A DNA stretch of 64,000 bases from Ursus arctos (GCF_023065955.2 NW_026622808.1:45830475-45894474), one strand, 5' to 3'. Counted from the stretch's first letter, positions 22,295-33,149 are shown. Made by a program: numbers and translations. The notes: generated by a model not told the origin, from the sequence alone.

Positions 22295-22308
22295 CTGCCC
22301 CCTACTGG
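22295..22308 (-). promoter_or_regulatory. CTCF consensus, perfect 14/14
   Basis: The minus strand reads ccagtagggggcag, which fits every position of the CTCF core CCASYAGRKGGCRS. It lies in non-SINE sequence just upstream of a MIR. CTCF would bind here to organise chromatin loops; motif orientation is minus. Occupancy cannot be judged from sequence. Confidence 0.55.
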
Positions 22309-22329
22309 TGGCTGATTCCATATAAGCTT

Positions 22330-22470
22330 TTCAGAGCCTCAATTTCCTCATCTATAAAATGGGGATAAAAGTATCACCTATCTCATAAAGAGGTTTTAAT
22401 GATTGAAAGAGAAAACACCAAGGAATGACTAACATAGCACCAACTATAGAGGCAGGCTGCAATCAATATT
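22330..22470 (+). mobile_element. MIR SINE core and 3' part
   Basis: The string 'gagcctcaatttcctcatct' followed by 'ataaaatggggataaaagta' is the MIR core in plus orientation. Confidence 0.75.
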
Positions 22471-22614
22471 TTAGAGATTAGATGCCATAGATAGGTGGAC
22501 CATATTTTTGAACCCCAAATGAGAAACCATTATGGCACTTGTGAGTTCTACTCATGGAAAATCAGGTTTGGATATTTGAAGTGGGGCCATTCTGGAAAAT
22601 GTGGAGTGATTTCT

Positions 22615-22821
22615 TTCTTTTTTTTTTTTTATTAAGATTTTATTTATTTATTTGACAGAGATAGAGACAGCCAGCGAGAGAGGGAACACAAGCAGGGGGA
22701 ATGGGAGAGGAAGAAGCAGGCTCACAGCGGAGGAGCCTGATGTGGGGCTCGATCCCATAACGCCAGGATCACACCCTGAGTCGAAGGCAGACGCTTAACC
22801 GCTGTGCCACCCAGGCGCCCC
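22615..22821 (-). mobile_element. Can-SINE, young copy
   Basis: Minus-strand SINE of the same form as at 3335. Perfect 21-bp target-site duplications starting ggaaaatgtggagtgattt lie at 22594-22614 and 22822-22842, the longest in the window. Confidence 0.97.
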
Positions 22822-22844
22822 GGAAAATGTGGAGTGATTTCTAA

Positions 22845-23540
22845 TGTCTTAATGTATGCACTTATACTAGAACATGGATCTCACATCATCTAACTCTGGA
22901 ACTTTGTAGAAAGTGGAGCATGTTTCAAAATATGGGCTTCAACAGAAAAGGTAAGACTGAGATCAAATCACCATGAACTAAACTCACATCTTACTCCTCA
23001 CCATGTGGATAGTGGATATATTTGTTGAGTTTTCCTTTTTTTTTTTTTCTTTTCTGTCTTCAAGCCCTCAGAGAACAAAAGTAAGAACATGAACCTCAAA
23101 CTTTCTTTATGAGATTTGCCAGTAAGAGCTAAGATATGAGTAATGTGGGGAAGTGGGAGAGCAATGGAAATTATTAAATTTTTACAGGGAAAAGTTTAGG
23201 AGGCTGAGATTATTAAATCCAAAAAAGAGAAATCTAAGGGGAAATGTCATAATTATCATTAAGCTCCTAAGCATTACCTTTGCAGGGAACCAAATGAAGT
23301 GGAATGAGTTTAAATGAAGGGAGGGTCTCTTTAGGAAAGAATATTCTAGTTGTAAGTACTATTAAACCTTCTCCAGGTTTCCAAATTATTGAGTAGCCTA
23401 AGAAAATAGACTGGCTGAGAATTTTCTGCAATGGTTTATATCCCTCTTAGGTCATAAAAAGCCTGATCTTTAAGCATTTTATGACACAATTCTGAAGCTT
23501 TAAAGAACTGGCATGCTTTGTAGTTCTCAAAGGTACCATT
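22845..23540. other. Unique sequence
   Basis: Nothing recognised apart from a T-run at about 23037-23050. Confidence 0.4.
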
Positions 23541-23544
23541 CACC

Positions 23545-23688
23545 CTATGTTTACTAGGTGTCTAATTATATATCAGGCACAATGCTAGCCTCTGAGGATA
23601 TAGCAGAAAACCTGCTGATCCTGCCTGCCCTCATGGAGCTTTAGGCCACAGTACTTAGAAAACTATGGCACAGGCTACAGAAATCCCG
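23545..23688 (-). mobile_element. L2 LINE 3' end, left half
   Basis: Reverse-complement L2: 'tatatcaggcacaatgctag', 'ctgaggatatagcagaaaac', 'gccctcatggagctttaggc'. The rest follows at 23895 after a SINE. Confidence 0.65.
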
Positions 23689-23689
23689 G

Positions 23690-23885
23690 GGTGGGGGGTG
23701 CCTGGGTGGCTCGGTCAGATAGGCATCTGCCTTCGGCTCAGGTCATGATCCCAGAGTCCTGGGATCGAGCCCCAAGTCAGGCTCCCTGCTCATTGGAGAG
23801 CCTGCGTCTCCCTCTGCCCCTCCTCCTGCTCCTCTCTTTCTCACACATGCTAAAAAAAAAAAAAAAAAAAAAAAAAAGGAAAGAA
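23690..23885 (+). mobile_element. Can-SINE, older Carnivora-type copy
   Basis: Plus-strand SINE: head 'gtgcctgggtggctcggtca', B box 'gggatcgagcccc', CT-rich 3' part and a 26-A run at 23852-23877. Short duplications agaaatccc at 23679-23687 and 23886-23894. It sits inside an L2 fragment. Confidence 0.93.
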
Positions 23886-23894
23886 AGAAATCCC

Positions 23895-24050
23895 AGAGGG
23901 GCCAGTTAGTCCTGATGGAGTGGGCTGGCAAGGGGGTCCAGGAAGGCTTCTGGGGGAGGTGAGGTGTGAGCTGAAATCTGGTAGAGGAGTAGGGATGAGT
24001 AAGGTGGAACGTAAGAAAGGCTTGTAGGAGGTGGTGATTAGAGGTGATGA
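23895..24050 (-). mobile_element. L2 LINE, right half
   Basis: The string 'ccaggaaggcttctggggga' followed by 'gtgagctgaaatctggt' continues the reverse-complement L2 begun at 23545. Confidence 0.55.
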
Positions 24051-24331
24051 GGGGCCAGGGACAGGACAGCAGACTTTCTTATGGGGAGAGTGAGTCTGGG
24101 GGATAGGGTGAATTGAAGAAAGGCAGGGTCTGAACCACTGTTTGTTGTCTGTTGTGTGTAACAAGTTTACTGTTAGAGTGCTCCCCTGTTTTTTCCTTGT
24201 TGTCTTAACAACCATGACATTATCATTTTATCTTAAAAATCTTTGCAAGGCTCCACTTGAGAATGAGCTCTGGTGGAAAAAACCTCCCCTCCCTTTTCTC
24301 CTTAGCTACACATTGCCTTAAAAAAAAATCA

Positions 24332-24549
24332 TGAGAGACTCTGGACTCTGGGAACCAAACTGAGGGTTACAGAAGGGAGGGGTTGGGGGGATGGGGTAAC
24401 CAGGTGATGGGTATTAAGGAGGACATGTGTGGTGATGAGCACTGGGTGTTATACACAACTACTGAATCGTCGAACACTACATCAAAAACTAATGATGTAC
24501 TATATGCTGGATAACTGAACATAATTAAAAAAATAAAGAAAGAAAAAAG
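24332..24549 (+). mobile_element. L1 3' end, 5'-truncated, recent
   Basis: Plus-strand carnivore L1 3' end: 'actctgggaaccaaactgag', 'ggtgatgggtattaaggagg', 'gatgagcactgggtgttata', 'actaatgatgtactatatgc', with an A-rich tail. Flanked by aaaaaaaaatca on both sides (24320-24331 and 24550-24561). Confidence 0.9.
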
Positions 24550-24720
24550 AAAAAAAAATCAAGCAGTGGTGTAGGGAAAGGGAGGAAGAGTGGACAAATG
24601 GGACCCTCGGAGCCATATTAACCCACCTTTTCTGTTTCAGGATTTCAGGTAGGACAGCCACTGAATTTGGGACTGTGTCACTACGTGCCACGTAGCCTCA
24701 TAGTTAAGAGACCGTGCTCT

Positions 24721-24827
24721 GTGCACTGGGTGTTATATGCAACTAATGAATCATTGAACATTACATCAAAAACTAGTGATGTACTGTGTGTTGGCTAATT
24801 GAATTTAAATTTAAGAAAAGAGAGAGA
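24721..24827 (+). mobile_element. L1 3' end inserted in MIR
   Basis: A 107-bp, 5'-truncated L1: 'gtgcactgggtgttatatgc', 'catcaaaaactagtgatgta', A/GA-rich tail. Duplications gagaccgtgctct (24708-24720) and gagattgtgctct (24828-24840) differ at two bases. Confidence 0.88.
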
Positions 24828-24956
24828 GAGATTGTGCTCTGGAGCTAAAGTACCTGCTTCCAGGGGAAAATGACCGGCAATGTGACCTTGGGCAAATCAA
24901 TGCACATCTCTGGACCTCAGCATACCCATTTAAAAAATGGGACTACATCGGCATTC

Positions 24957-25113
24957 TGGGATCGAGCCCCACATCAGGCTCCTCCGCTGGAAGCCTGCTT
25001 CTTCCTCTCCCACTCCCCCTGCTTGTGTTCCCTCTCTCACTGGCTGTCTCTATCTCTGTCAAATAAATAAATAAATAAATAAAATCTTTAAAAAAGAAAT
25101 AAAAAAATAAAAA
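24957..25113 (+). mobile_element. Can-SINE, 5'-truncated, inserted in MIR
   Basis: Begins inside the element ('ctgggatcgagccccacatc') and runs to the AAATAAAT tail. It lacks the tRNA A-box head. Near-identical flanks aaaaaatgggactaca and aaaaaatggtactaca mark the target-site duplication. Confidence 0.9.
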
Positions 25114-25289
25114 ATGGTACTACAGTAGCAGTTCCTTAGAGAACTACTGTGAGCATTAAATGAGTTATATAAGGTGCTCAGAACAGTGCCCAGTACATAG
25201 ATAATCTTAACTAGATGGCTAGCGGTGATCATCATAGAGCCTAAGGTAAGGATCGGTAACCATAATAGTTCTCACTGAGTTTTTAACAG

Positions 25290-25440
25290 TCACTATGCTT
25301 CTTGCTCTGCCTTCATTATCTTACTTAATATTCACAACCACCTTATAGGGTAATCAATCCCTTTTGTAGACAAAGAATCTGAGGGTCAGGGAGGGTAATT
25401 AACCTGTCCAAGAACAGGGGCACTGTGGTGATTCCACAAA
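25290..25440 (-). mobile_element. MIR SINE
   Basis: Reverse-complement MIR: 'atcttacttaatattcacaa', 'ccaccttatagggtaatcaa', 'gggtcagggagggtaattaa'. Confidence 0.72.
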
Positions 25441-25449
25441 ACCCAATCT

Positions 25450-26565
25450 TGCACCACTTTGATGAGGACGATTGGAACCTGGCTCCTTACCCTTTCACTC
25501 AAAGTGCCTTGTTTTCTTTACAGCTCTGCTGGTAGATTCTTTTTAGAATCGTGTGGTCAGTCTAGAAGTATGACTGGCTCTTTAAAAAAAAATCCAGCCG
25601 TTATATTAATAAACATGGCTTAGATAAGTGCCAGAGAATTGGCCACCATAACCAAAGAACAGCCAAAGGAAAATTATCAACATAATTTGCCTTCTATCAA
25701 CAAATGTGTCTAGGGCACACGATGGGCTTGACTCGCTACCAGGGACGTAGATGGTGACGGAATTCAGGATGAAAGTTTATTCTCAGCCTTCAACTGCTCA
25801 CACTGGGGGCCGGGAGTCCTATTTCAGAGAAGCATAACTGACAGATTCAACACATTTGTGAAATAACATGGTCCAAGAGCAAAGAGCACAGGCTTGCCAC
25901 TCCCAAGTACCAGCCTGCAAAGCCTGCTCTCCTCGCTTCTAGCTAGGTGAACACAGCTAAAAATTGCAGTTCTCAGTTTCACTTACCCATGGGGCTATGA
26001 CTACTTAGATCTCAAACTCCTTGCAGACTTTCATGAACATTAATGGAGGTAAAGAGTACAACACAAGTAGTATACTCCACTACACATGGTTAGCACCGTT
26101 AGCAGCAGAAAATTTTGTTTTTGGAAAGAGTACATTACCTCCCAGAAAGTTTTTGGAGAATGTGCCCTGATGCAGAAGAAAGGGGTAAGAAAGAAGAAGC
26201 CATTCCAAAAGGGCAGAGACGTTGTTCAGAGGACTAATGGGGGAAGCAGTGGGCTGAGTCTGAGATGCATCTTTTGGGAGCACTCCCTGTATACTCTGGT
26301 ATTTGGGTCCCTTTCCAAGATTTAAAGGAGCCTGAAAACTTGGGAGGGGGTTGCTAGTACTGGGAGGTGAGAGAAGATGGCTTCTTGGACAGAGAGTAGG
26401 GTGGCCCTGTCCCTCCTTTCAGTCATAGATTAACAATGACTTAATTCTAGAAATATTGTCAGCAAGTAAAATAAATAGACTAATCACTGTGGGCAAATCG
26501 TGTGTTAATATATCTAGGCATTGTTTCCAGGCTGACCCTTAAATATACGTTTAATCAATCTAGAT
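25450..26565. other. Unique sequence
   Basis: No repeat family was recognised. Overlapping opposed frames at 26080-26283 and 26086-26325 carry no domains. Confidence 0.45.
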
Positions 26566-26585
26566 GGATGAGTCATCCTGTTCTT

Positions 26586-26792
26586 TTTTTTTTTTTTTTT
26601 TTTAAAGATTTTATTTATTTATTTGACAGAGATAGAGACAGCCAGCGAGAGAGGGAACACAAGCAGGGGGAGTGGGAGAGGAAGAAGCAGGCTCACAGCA
26701 GAGGAGCCTGATGTGGGGCTCGATCCCATAACGCCGGGATCACGCCCTGAGCCGAAGGCAGACGCTTAACCGCTGTGCCACCCAGGCGCCCC
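26586..26792 (-). mobile_element. Can-SINE, young copy
   Basis: Minus-strand SINE close to consensus, with a ~20-T A-tail complement. Perfect 16-bp duplications gagtcatcctgttctt at 26570-26585 and 26793-26808. Confidence 0.97.
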
Positions 26793-26809
26793 GAGTCATC
26801 CTGTTCTTA

Positions 26810-27405
26810 ATTAATCTTTTCGGACATTTATAGAGAAAAGGCAGTCTTTACAAAGACCTTATAAATGTTTAAGTTTAGTATGGATTTTATTTATGTGCAT
26901 AGCATGAGCGGCCGTTACTTCTAAATGATGGCTTATTCTGAATGTTCTCAGACCTTCAAGATGTTTTATTTCCACCCTTGGGGAGGGAACCAGGGGTGAG
27001 TTGAAAGGAAACACATGATGGCCATTTTCCATGGCATGAGCTGCTTAACCTTTCTGGAGCTTGCATGTTTGTTTGGACTTTTCAGCATTGCAAGCAGACG
27101 ATGGGAGAAAGAGATGGGTGCATTCATTCTTCTGGAGGCCTTTGTGGGGAAATGGTGTAACATTCAGAGATTTGTCTTAGTTAGGGTGACCCTCGGCTCA
27201 GTCTCCTCTGCCACGGAAGTCATCACTATCACAAAAACATTTCCCTGGAGCCCAAAGGCAAGCCCAACTGTGCTTGTCATTATGGGCTTTTGTTGTGGTC
27301 CGCCATTGCTGTGATCCACCATCTGCTGGGACACTGGGAGTTTGGTTCTGGTGCTCTTTGCTGTAGGAATGTGACTTAAATAGGAGCCAATTCTCCTAGG
27401 ACACT
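26810..27405. other. Unique sequence
   Basis: Nothing recognised. Opposed frames (26966-27163 minus, 27015-27314 plus) have no domains. Confidence 0.4.
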
Positions 27406-27408
27406 AGG

Positions 27409-27410
<2 letters not shown>

Positions 27411-27448
<38 letters not shown>
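27411..27448 (+). repeat. (GT)19 microsatellite
   Basis: Nineteen uninterrupted GT units. A likely polymorphic dinucleotide marker with Z-DNA potential. Confidence 0.95.
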
Positions 27449-27449
<1 letters not shown>

Positions 27450-27542
27450 GCCGAGAATTGTATCACTCAGTCCCCCCATTTCTCTTGCCTACCAGAATTT
27501 TGTGCTCTGGGGTCAATTATATTGGCTACTTTAATGATCCAA

Positions 27543-27955
27543 CATTTAGCTTCTGGTGCTCGTGTGTATTGAGCACCTATGTTGTAGTTGGCACTGTGCT
27601 AGGTGCTGAGAATATGGTGGTGCATCCTACAGGTTCAGTTCTGGAAGCTTATATTCTACAGGTTTGGGATAAATTGGTATTTCAGATACTAGTAAGCATC
27701 ATTAAAACATGAAACAAGATGCTGGGATAAGAATGGCATATTTGAGAGACAGAAGTAAGTCCAGTGTGGCTGAAGGACAGTAGACAAGGCAAGAAATCAG
27801 CCAGCAATCTCAGCAGGGGCCAAATTATGGTAGGTATCAAAGACACAATAAGGACTTTGGATTTTACTAGAATTGCCATGGGAAGCCATTAGATGTTTTT
27901 AAGCAGGAGACTGGCAAGATATGATTTAGGTTTTAAAGAGATCTCTTTGGCAGTT
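27543..27955 (-). mobile_element. L2 LINE 3' region
   Basis: Reverse-complement L2: 'tattgagcacctatgttgta', 'ggcactgtgctaggtgctga', 'ggactttggattttactaga', 'catgggaagccattagatgt'. One of the longest L2 copies here. Confidence 0.8.
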
Positions 27956-27967
27956 GTGTAGAGCCTT

Positions 27968-28105
27968 TTTACTCAAAGCTTGGTCTGTAGATAGACCAGT
28001 AGCATAGGCATCACCTGGGAATGTGCTAGAAAGCAAAACCTTAGAACCCACCCAGGCCTTCTGAAGCAGCATCTGCATTTTTAATAAGATCCCCAGGTTG
28101 AAAGT
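27968..28105 (+). mobile_element. MER5A (hAT-Charlie fossil)
   Basis: The order 'caaagcttggtctgtagata', 'ggcatcacctgggaatgtgc', 'cagcatctgcatttttaata' matches MER5A. Ends are eroded. Confidence 0.78.
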
Positions 28106-28109
28106 GCCC

Positions 28110-28585
28110 TCGTAGAGAATGAATGGGAGTAGGGCAAGCAAGAGTCCTTTTACAACCCCCCAACCTCACTACCTTCTCAGGTATAGGAGGTGAGATGTTC
28201 TAGACAGATTTCGAAGGGCCAACACAAGCTTGCTTCAAAATGCCACTTCTGATCGCACCATTTATCATAAAGTTTTGTTCAGTGATTTCTCTAGTTCTTA
28301 CAGCACTCTGTCTTGCCTTTATCCAGCACTTGAACTTTATGTGTGTGTGTGCGTGAGAGAGAGTGTGGTGTTTCACTTATCTGTTGGCGCTCTAACTCCT
28401 TAGCACCCCCAAAATGACTACCTGCTTCCATTAGGATTACTAGTGGCTGTAACATAAAATACCCATCTCTTAAGAGAAAGATACCTGGATCCTATGACAA
28501 GGTTTGCATAAGGCTGGCACTCATCTTTGTAGTCTGGCCATCGTTGCTATCCTATTACTCTCAGGGTCTTGCTGAATGCTGTTGG
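28110..28585. other. Unique sequence, possible L2 remnant
   Basis: A short GT/GA-rich patch at 28341-28371. 'cactctgtcttgcctttatc' near 28305 may be L2. Otherwise nothing. Confidence 0.35.
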
Positions 28586-28589
28586 CACG

Positions 28590-29000
28590 TATGTCAGCTA
28601 GGATTAGGTTTTCCATAAATGAATAAACTTATAACAATGGTGCATAGATAGAAGTTTACTCTCTCTCCTGTCAAAACCTGGGGGAAGGCAGCGTGGGGTT
28701 ATTATGAAGATTCTATTCCATGAAGATCGCAGGGACCCAGGCTTGCTCTATCTAAATGATCCACTGTGTATGGACCTCTGTTTCAAGGTCACCTCATGCT
28801 CCACTGTGGATGCTTATACATTAAAATTCCAGCCATCAGGAAATAAGGAAAGAAGAAGTTGGAGATAAGGAAGCCCAGTGGCAGTTTTCAGGAGGCTTGC
28901 TAGAGCCGCCACATGATCCTTCCACTTACAGAGTCCTGGCCAGAATTTAGACTGATTGCCCTGACTCTGATACACTGGGCAGCCAGATACCCAGCTAAAA
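28590..29000 (+). mobile_element. Ancient interspersed repeat
   Basis: The strings 'atagatagaagtttactctc', 'gatcgcagggacccaggctt', 'aggaaagaagaagttggaga' and 'cagagtcctggccagaattt' resemble a widespread old mammalian repeat I cannot name. Possibly related to those at 21546 and 40330. Confidence 0.45.
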
Positions 29001-29550
29001 ATCACAGGTCTCTTTCTACAGAGAAGGGGGGAGTATTAGGAGAATAATTAGCAGTTTCTAACGCAGCATGTTTTAGGGAATGTGATTTGACATATCTAAA
29101 TATACAGTGGTACCTCCCCACCAAATTTAATCTAGGCTGAATATTTTGTGCCATCATGTCATTACGGTATCTTGTAATTCTTTCCACTTTCCTTTCCAAA
29201 GAAACCGAGGTGTCTGATTTAGCAAGAATGCATTTCTGCATTCAAAATTGAATTATGAAGATAAACCTCACCCACTTGAAATAACATAAAAGAAAACCCC
29301 CTGGATAGAAAAAAAATATGCAAACAGTTCTATTAATGTGTGTATCTCTTCCTGAACAGGGTCTTTATACAGCAAAGGAATTGGACGTAATCCATCCCTT
29401 ACTCTAGAGTATTCCTGAGTCAGCAACTCCAGATGCCATTGTTACTACCAAAGGATTGGAGAAGGGTGCAAGCACTAGCATTTCAGAGGACTCTATTCCT
29501 TAACTGGAACATTTAGGTCTGGAAAGGCCATGCTTAAAATGTTGTCAGTG
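29001..29550. other. Unique sequence
   Basis: Nothing recognised. Confidence 0.35.
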
Positions 29551-29564
29551 CACTGGCCAGGAGG

Positions 29565-29775
29565 ATAGGCTATGGAATCAGGTAGGCCAGAGCTAAGAGA
29601 CGGTGTTTCTTTGTACAAGCAGGTTACTTTTGGGCAAATAATTGCTGATCTCTGTATATATACTAGTTAAGTGGAGAGAACGTACTATCAGTTGAGGGTT
29701 AATTTGGAAATTAAATGAAACACTGTATATAAAGCTCTTAGCCAAGAGCGTGGTCCATTGTAAACACTCAAAAAA
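29565..29775 (+). mobile_element. MIR SINE
   Basis: The strings 'gctatggaatcaggtaggcc', 'gcaggttacttttgggcaaa' and 'ggaaattaaatgaaacactg' occur in MIR order. Strongly diverged. Confidence 0.6.
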
Positions 29776-29879
29776 ATTTACAAATTCAGCCCAGATTGCA
29801 AATAAAAAAGATTTTTACCCCCAAGGGATCCTTAAGGATATCCTTGAATCATTGATATGATATTATTTATTTATTCAGT

Positions 29880-30060
29880 GATGAACCCATCCATCAATGC
29901 AACAAATATTGACTCCTACTATGTGGCAGGTCCTAGTAGCTACTATTTGTGGGAAGAGGCAGGAAATGTACTAATGTAAATAAAACAGTTTCTGTCCTTA
30001 AAGGAACTCATTGCTTACTGTAAGAGAAAAGAACTAAATGAGTAATTATTTTCCAGTGAG
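29880..30060 (-). mobile_element. L2 LINE 3' end
   Basis: The strings 'atccatcaatgcaacaaata', 'ctactatgtggcaggtccta' and 'aaaggaactcattgcttac' match reverse-complement L2. Confidence 0.65.
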
Positions 30061-30116
30061 AAAAACACAAAGAATAAGTGTTACTAACATAAGAAGAGTT
30101 ACAAGAAGGAGCATCA

Positions 30117-30292
30117 GGGGTGCCTGGGGGGCTCAGTTGTCTGCCTTCAGCTGAGGTTGTGATCCCAGGGTCCTGGGATTGAGCCCCGTGTTGGGCTCCC
30201 TGATAAGTTGGGAGTCTGCTTCTCCCTCTGCTTCTGCCCCCCCCCCCACTCTTGCTTGCTCTCTCTCAAATAAATAAATAAAATCTTGGGGA
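30117..30292 (+). mobile_element. Can-SINE, older copy
   Basis: Plus-strand SINE: 'ggtgcctggggggctcagtt', B-box region 'tgggattgagccccgtgttg', a C-run at about 30237-30247 and the AAATAAATAAAATCTT tail. Imperfect duplications around gagcatca (about 30105-30116 and 30293-30304). Confidence 0.93.
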
Positions 30293-30304
30293 AAAAGAGC
30301 ATCA

Positions 30305-30900
30305 AATCTGTGACATTTCCTTGATGTATGCAGACATCATAGAGCATCCCTTAACAACAGCCTTCTTACAGGGGCAGAGAAGCAAAGAGAAAAGTTATTT
30401 TAAATGTATATAGTGATTCTAAGACCTAACTTAGCTTCAGAAACACGGTATGTCAAGAAAAATGCAAACCTTTAACAATTGAGGAAAATCGTCCTTGGGA
30501 GTAGTAAATTATTACTTTGGTATTGTTAGACGACACCCCAGTGGGTTGGTGAGCTAGCCACAGGCCTGTGCACTAGTCTCTAGAGGCAATTCCAGGTGGA
30601 AAAGTATTTTCCATCACCCAGGGAACCACTCGTTACCACGGTTCTGGGAGAGAGGGACGACTAGCATCACAGTTTGGAATGCACGTTTCTGTTTTGGGCT
30701 TCTGCACATGCAAGCTAAGTTGTCTCCTATTTTCCTCAACTGGCCGATGGGATCCTTATAACCACGGCAGGAGTCCTAGCACTCTGCTAAGACAACAGCA
30801 TGCTGTGAAGTCTTCACACCTTTTCTAATAGGCTATAACTGAGAACGAGGCATTTGACTCTTTTCCCTGCAAAACGTGTCATGGTACCACAAGCACCCTT
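30305..30900. other. Unique sequence
   Basis: Nothing recognised. Confidence 0.4.
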
Positions 30901-30904
30901 CCAC

Positions 30905-31620
30905 TTCTAGCTTCCCAGTACTCCTCAGATAAAGACCACAACTTTTCACATGGCCTAAAAGACCTGGATCCTGTATCTGCCCCTCCTCTACCTCCCTTCA
31001 ATCGGGAGAGCATTTCCATGATCATTTCAATGTCTACGAATCTGAATGTTTTATACCATGTTTCTTCTTCTTTTTTAAGATTTTATTTATTTATTTATTT
31101 ATTTATTTGAGTATGTGCAGGGGGAGGGGCCGAGGGAAGAGGAGAGAGAGAGAATCTCAGGAAGATTCCCCACTGAGCACAGAACCCAAGGCGAGGCAGG
31201 GCTCCATCTTACAACCCCGAGACCATGCCCTGAGCCAAAATGAAGAGTGTGACATTCAACTGACTGAGCCATCCGGGCGGCCCCCATGTTTCTTCTTGAT
31301 CTCTCTGTTTTGGTCACTCTGGCTTTTTCCTGCAGTCCTGAACACTCACCATGTTTCCACTTGAAATGGGATCTCTGCACATACCTAGACGGATCTTTCC
31401 TTCTGCTCTTTGTCTAGATCAGGCAGAACTCAACTCAAGAGCTTCACATCCTCCTGAAGCCTCACCTAGTCCTTCTCTTTTGGGGGAATGGAGGAACTTA
31501 CTCTGCACTTAACATGTCAAGGTGTTTTATTTTTATGTTTTTCACTGCAAGGCCTATAGCTAGTCATTTCCTACCTATATTATTTTTCTTCTTGATTCTT
31601 TTCCTTGGAAATATTTGAGT
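30905..31620 (+). mobile_element. L2 LINE, split by a SINE
   Basis: 'cccagtactcctcagataaa' and 'acatggcctaaaagacctgg' lie left of the SINE. 'cctcctgaagcctcacctag' and 'tctgcacttaacatgtcaag' lie to the right. Together these follow the L2 order in plus orientation. Confidence 0.68.
31070..31283 (-). mobile_element. Can-SINE, older copy
   Basis: Minus-strand SINE with expanded (ATTT)n tail and diverged body; head 'gagccatccgggcggccc'. Perfect 14-bp duplications ccatgtttcttctt at 31056-31069 and 31284-31297. Inserted in L2. Confidence 0.95.
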
Positions 31621-31624
31621 ACTT

Positions 31625-32640
31625 CTCTATCTTTGGTCTCTGCTGCATGTTATTTCTTCCTTCTAGGCCGCGCTGTTCAGAAGCCCTTATTCTCTTCCAG
31701 AATTGAGCAGGTGAGAACAGGAAGGATAATAGTGATGTCAATGACCACAGACATTCATGGACCCATGTGTCAGCCTTGTCTGCAGGTGGTTGTCCCGCAT
31801 GGGGGCAAATGGCTCCCCACCCCAGACACTGTTAAGAAGGAGCTTCTGTATCCTAACAAAAATCCCCTTGCTTAGACTTCCCTGATCCTTGCAGCCAGAG
31901 ATATGCCTGTTCTAACTGGCTAGGCTGGGATACTTAGTCAATCACTATGATAAGGGGAAGAGGATTACCCTGCATTTCATTCAAACGAGGACCTAACCCT
32001 GGAGCTAGGTGGAGTAAGTCTGACTCTATGGCTGCTACTCGATAGGAAATGTGGGATTGAGGTTAAGGACATAAAAGCCGTATCTGCTGCAGCCATGCTT
32101 CTTCTCAGGTATCCTGTCAATCAAATCTTGTGGGCAGCTTCCACAGGCTGCTTATCTCAGAGCTTGAGAGGAAGCAGATCCCCAGCTTTCACAGCGGGGT
32201 CTTGTATTCGTGGCTACAGTGTTTGCAGGGACTAAACACCTATCTGCTACTAATTCCTAGTGCTAACCTGTCATAGAATTGGGGTATCATCGGGTGAATA
32301 AACATACTATTAAGTTTGTTGACCTGCATTTAGCACCCAAATCTAGAAGGCCTTTCTCAATAAGATGACTGATTAGATTTGTTAGCTTTTTTTTAAGATC
32401 CAATCACTTCTAGGATGCAGACATTTAAAACCCTGCTTGCTTAGACCTATGCTCAAACTTCCGTCCAAGGATGGCTCAATCTCATCCCACCAACTACAGG
32501 ATTACCAAAGTGAGGGGTTTCTTTGTGTGTGTTTGCTTTTGTTTTTAAAGTTGAGACTACTGGTGAAAAAGATCCACATATGGAGAGGAGAAGGGGAATG
32601 TTCTCAACAGACATCACAGCTACCTCCACTTGTTAAAACA
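31625..32640. other. Unique or very old sequence
   Basis: Nothing recognised with confidence. Frames at 31615-31875 and 32437-32661 carry no domains. Confidence 0.4.
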
Positions 32641-32654
32641 CAAATTCCCCCTAA

Positions 32655-32752
32655 TTTCTGAGTTATTAGGCTAGGGACAAGGGCTAGGAATTTGCATTTC
32701 TGACACATTCCTAGGTGCTATGGCTGCAGGTACCAGGCTTTGAGAACCACCT
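32655..32752 (+). mobile_element. MER5-like hAT fragment
   Basis: 'taggaatttgcatttctgac', then 'aggtgctatggctgcag', then 'gctttgagaaccacc' matches the 3' part of a MER5-type element. Confidence 0.5.
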
Positions 32753-32754
32753 AA

Positions 32755-33145
32755 CTAGATGATCCTGATGATCCTATTTGACCATTTGGGGATGGAGAGT
32801 ACGGTTTAGCCAAAGCTTGTCATGTTCCGTTTGGAAAGTCTGACCCTAAATTTGTAAACACCATTATCAGTTCAATCCAGGAGAGCAAGTCCATGATTAT
32901 TTTTATGTCTACGCACTCAAGTGTTTTCTTAATCATGCCTGTATTAGAGACTAAAAATGCCCTCTCCTTCCTGGAACAGTTGGAAAGTCTTCTCTGCCTT
33001 CCTTCTCCTGTCCAGTCAACCATGGCTGGATTGAGGAGCTCACAGTGGGAACTGACCAAGTGCCCCGAGGATCCTAATAATCATCCTAGTAGCATTTGAT
33101 GAGCAGAGTGATCTGCAAAAGGCTGGCACTTGGCTAATGGTTCTT
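32755..33145. other. Unique sequence
   Basis: Nothing recognised. Confidence 0.35.
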
Positions 33146-33149
33146 CCAG

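Larger units (their letters stand above)
24685..25205 (+). mobile_element. MIR SINE broken by two later insertions
   Basis: MIR text appears in three pieces. 'gttaagagaccgtgctct' ends at 24720. 'ctggagctaaagtacctgct' through 'ggacctcagcatacccattt' runs 24841-24955. 'agagaactactgtgagcatt' through 'aacagtgcccagtacatag' ends near 25200. The gaps are an L1 3' end and a SINE, each with target-site duplications. Confidence 0.82.
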
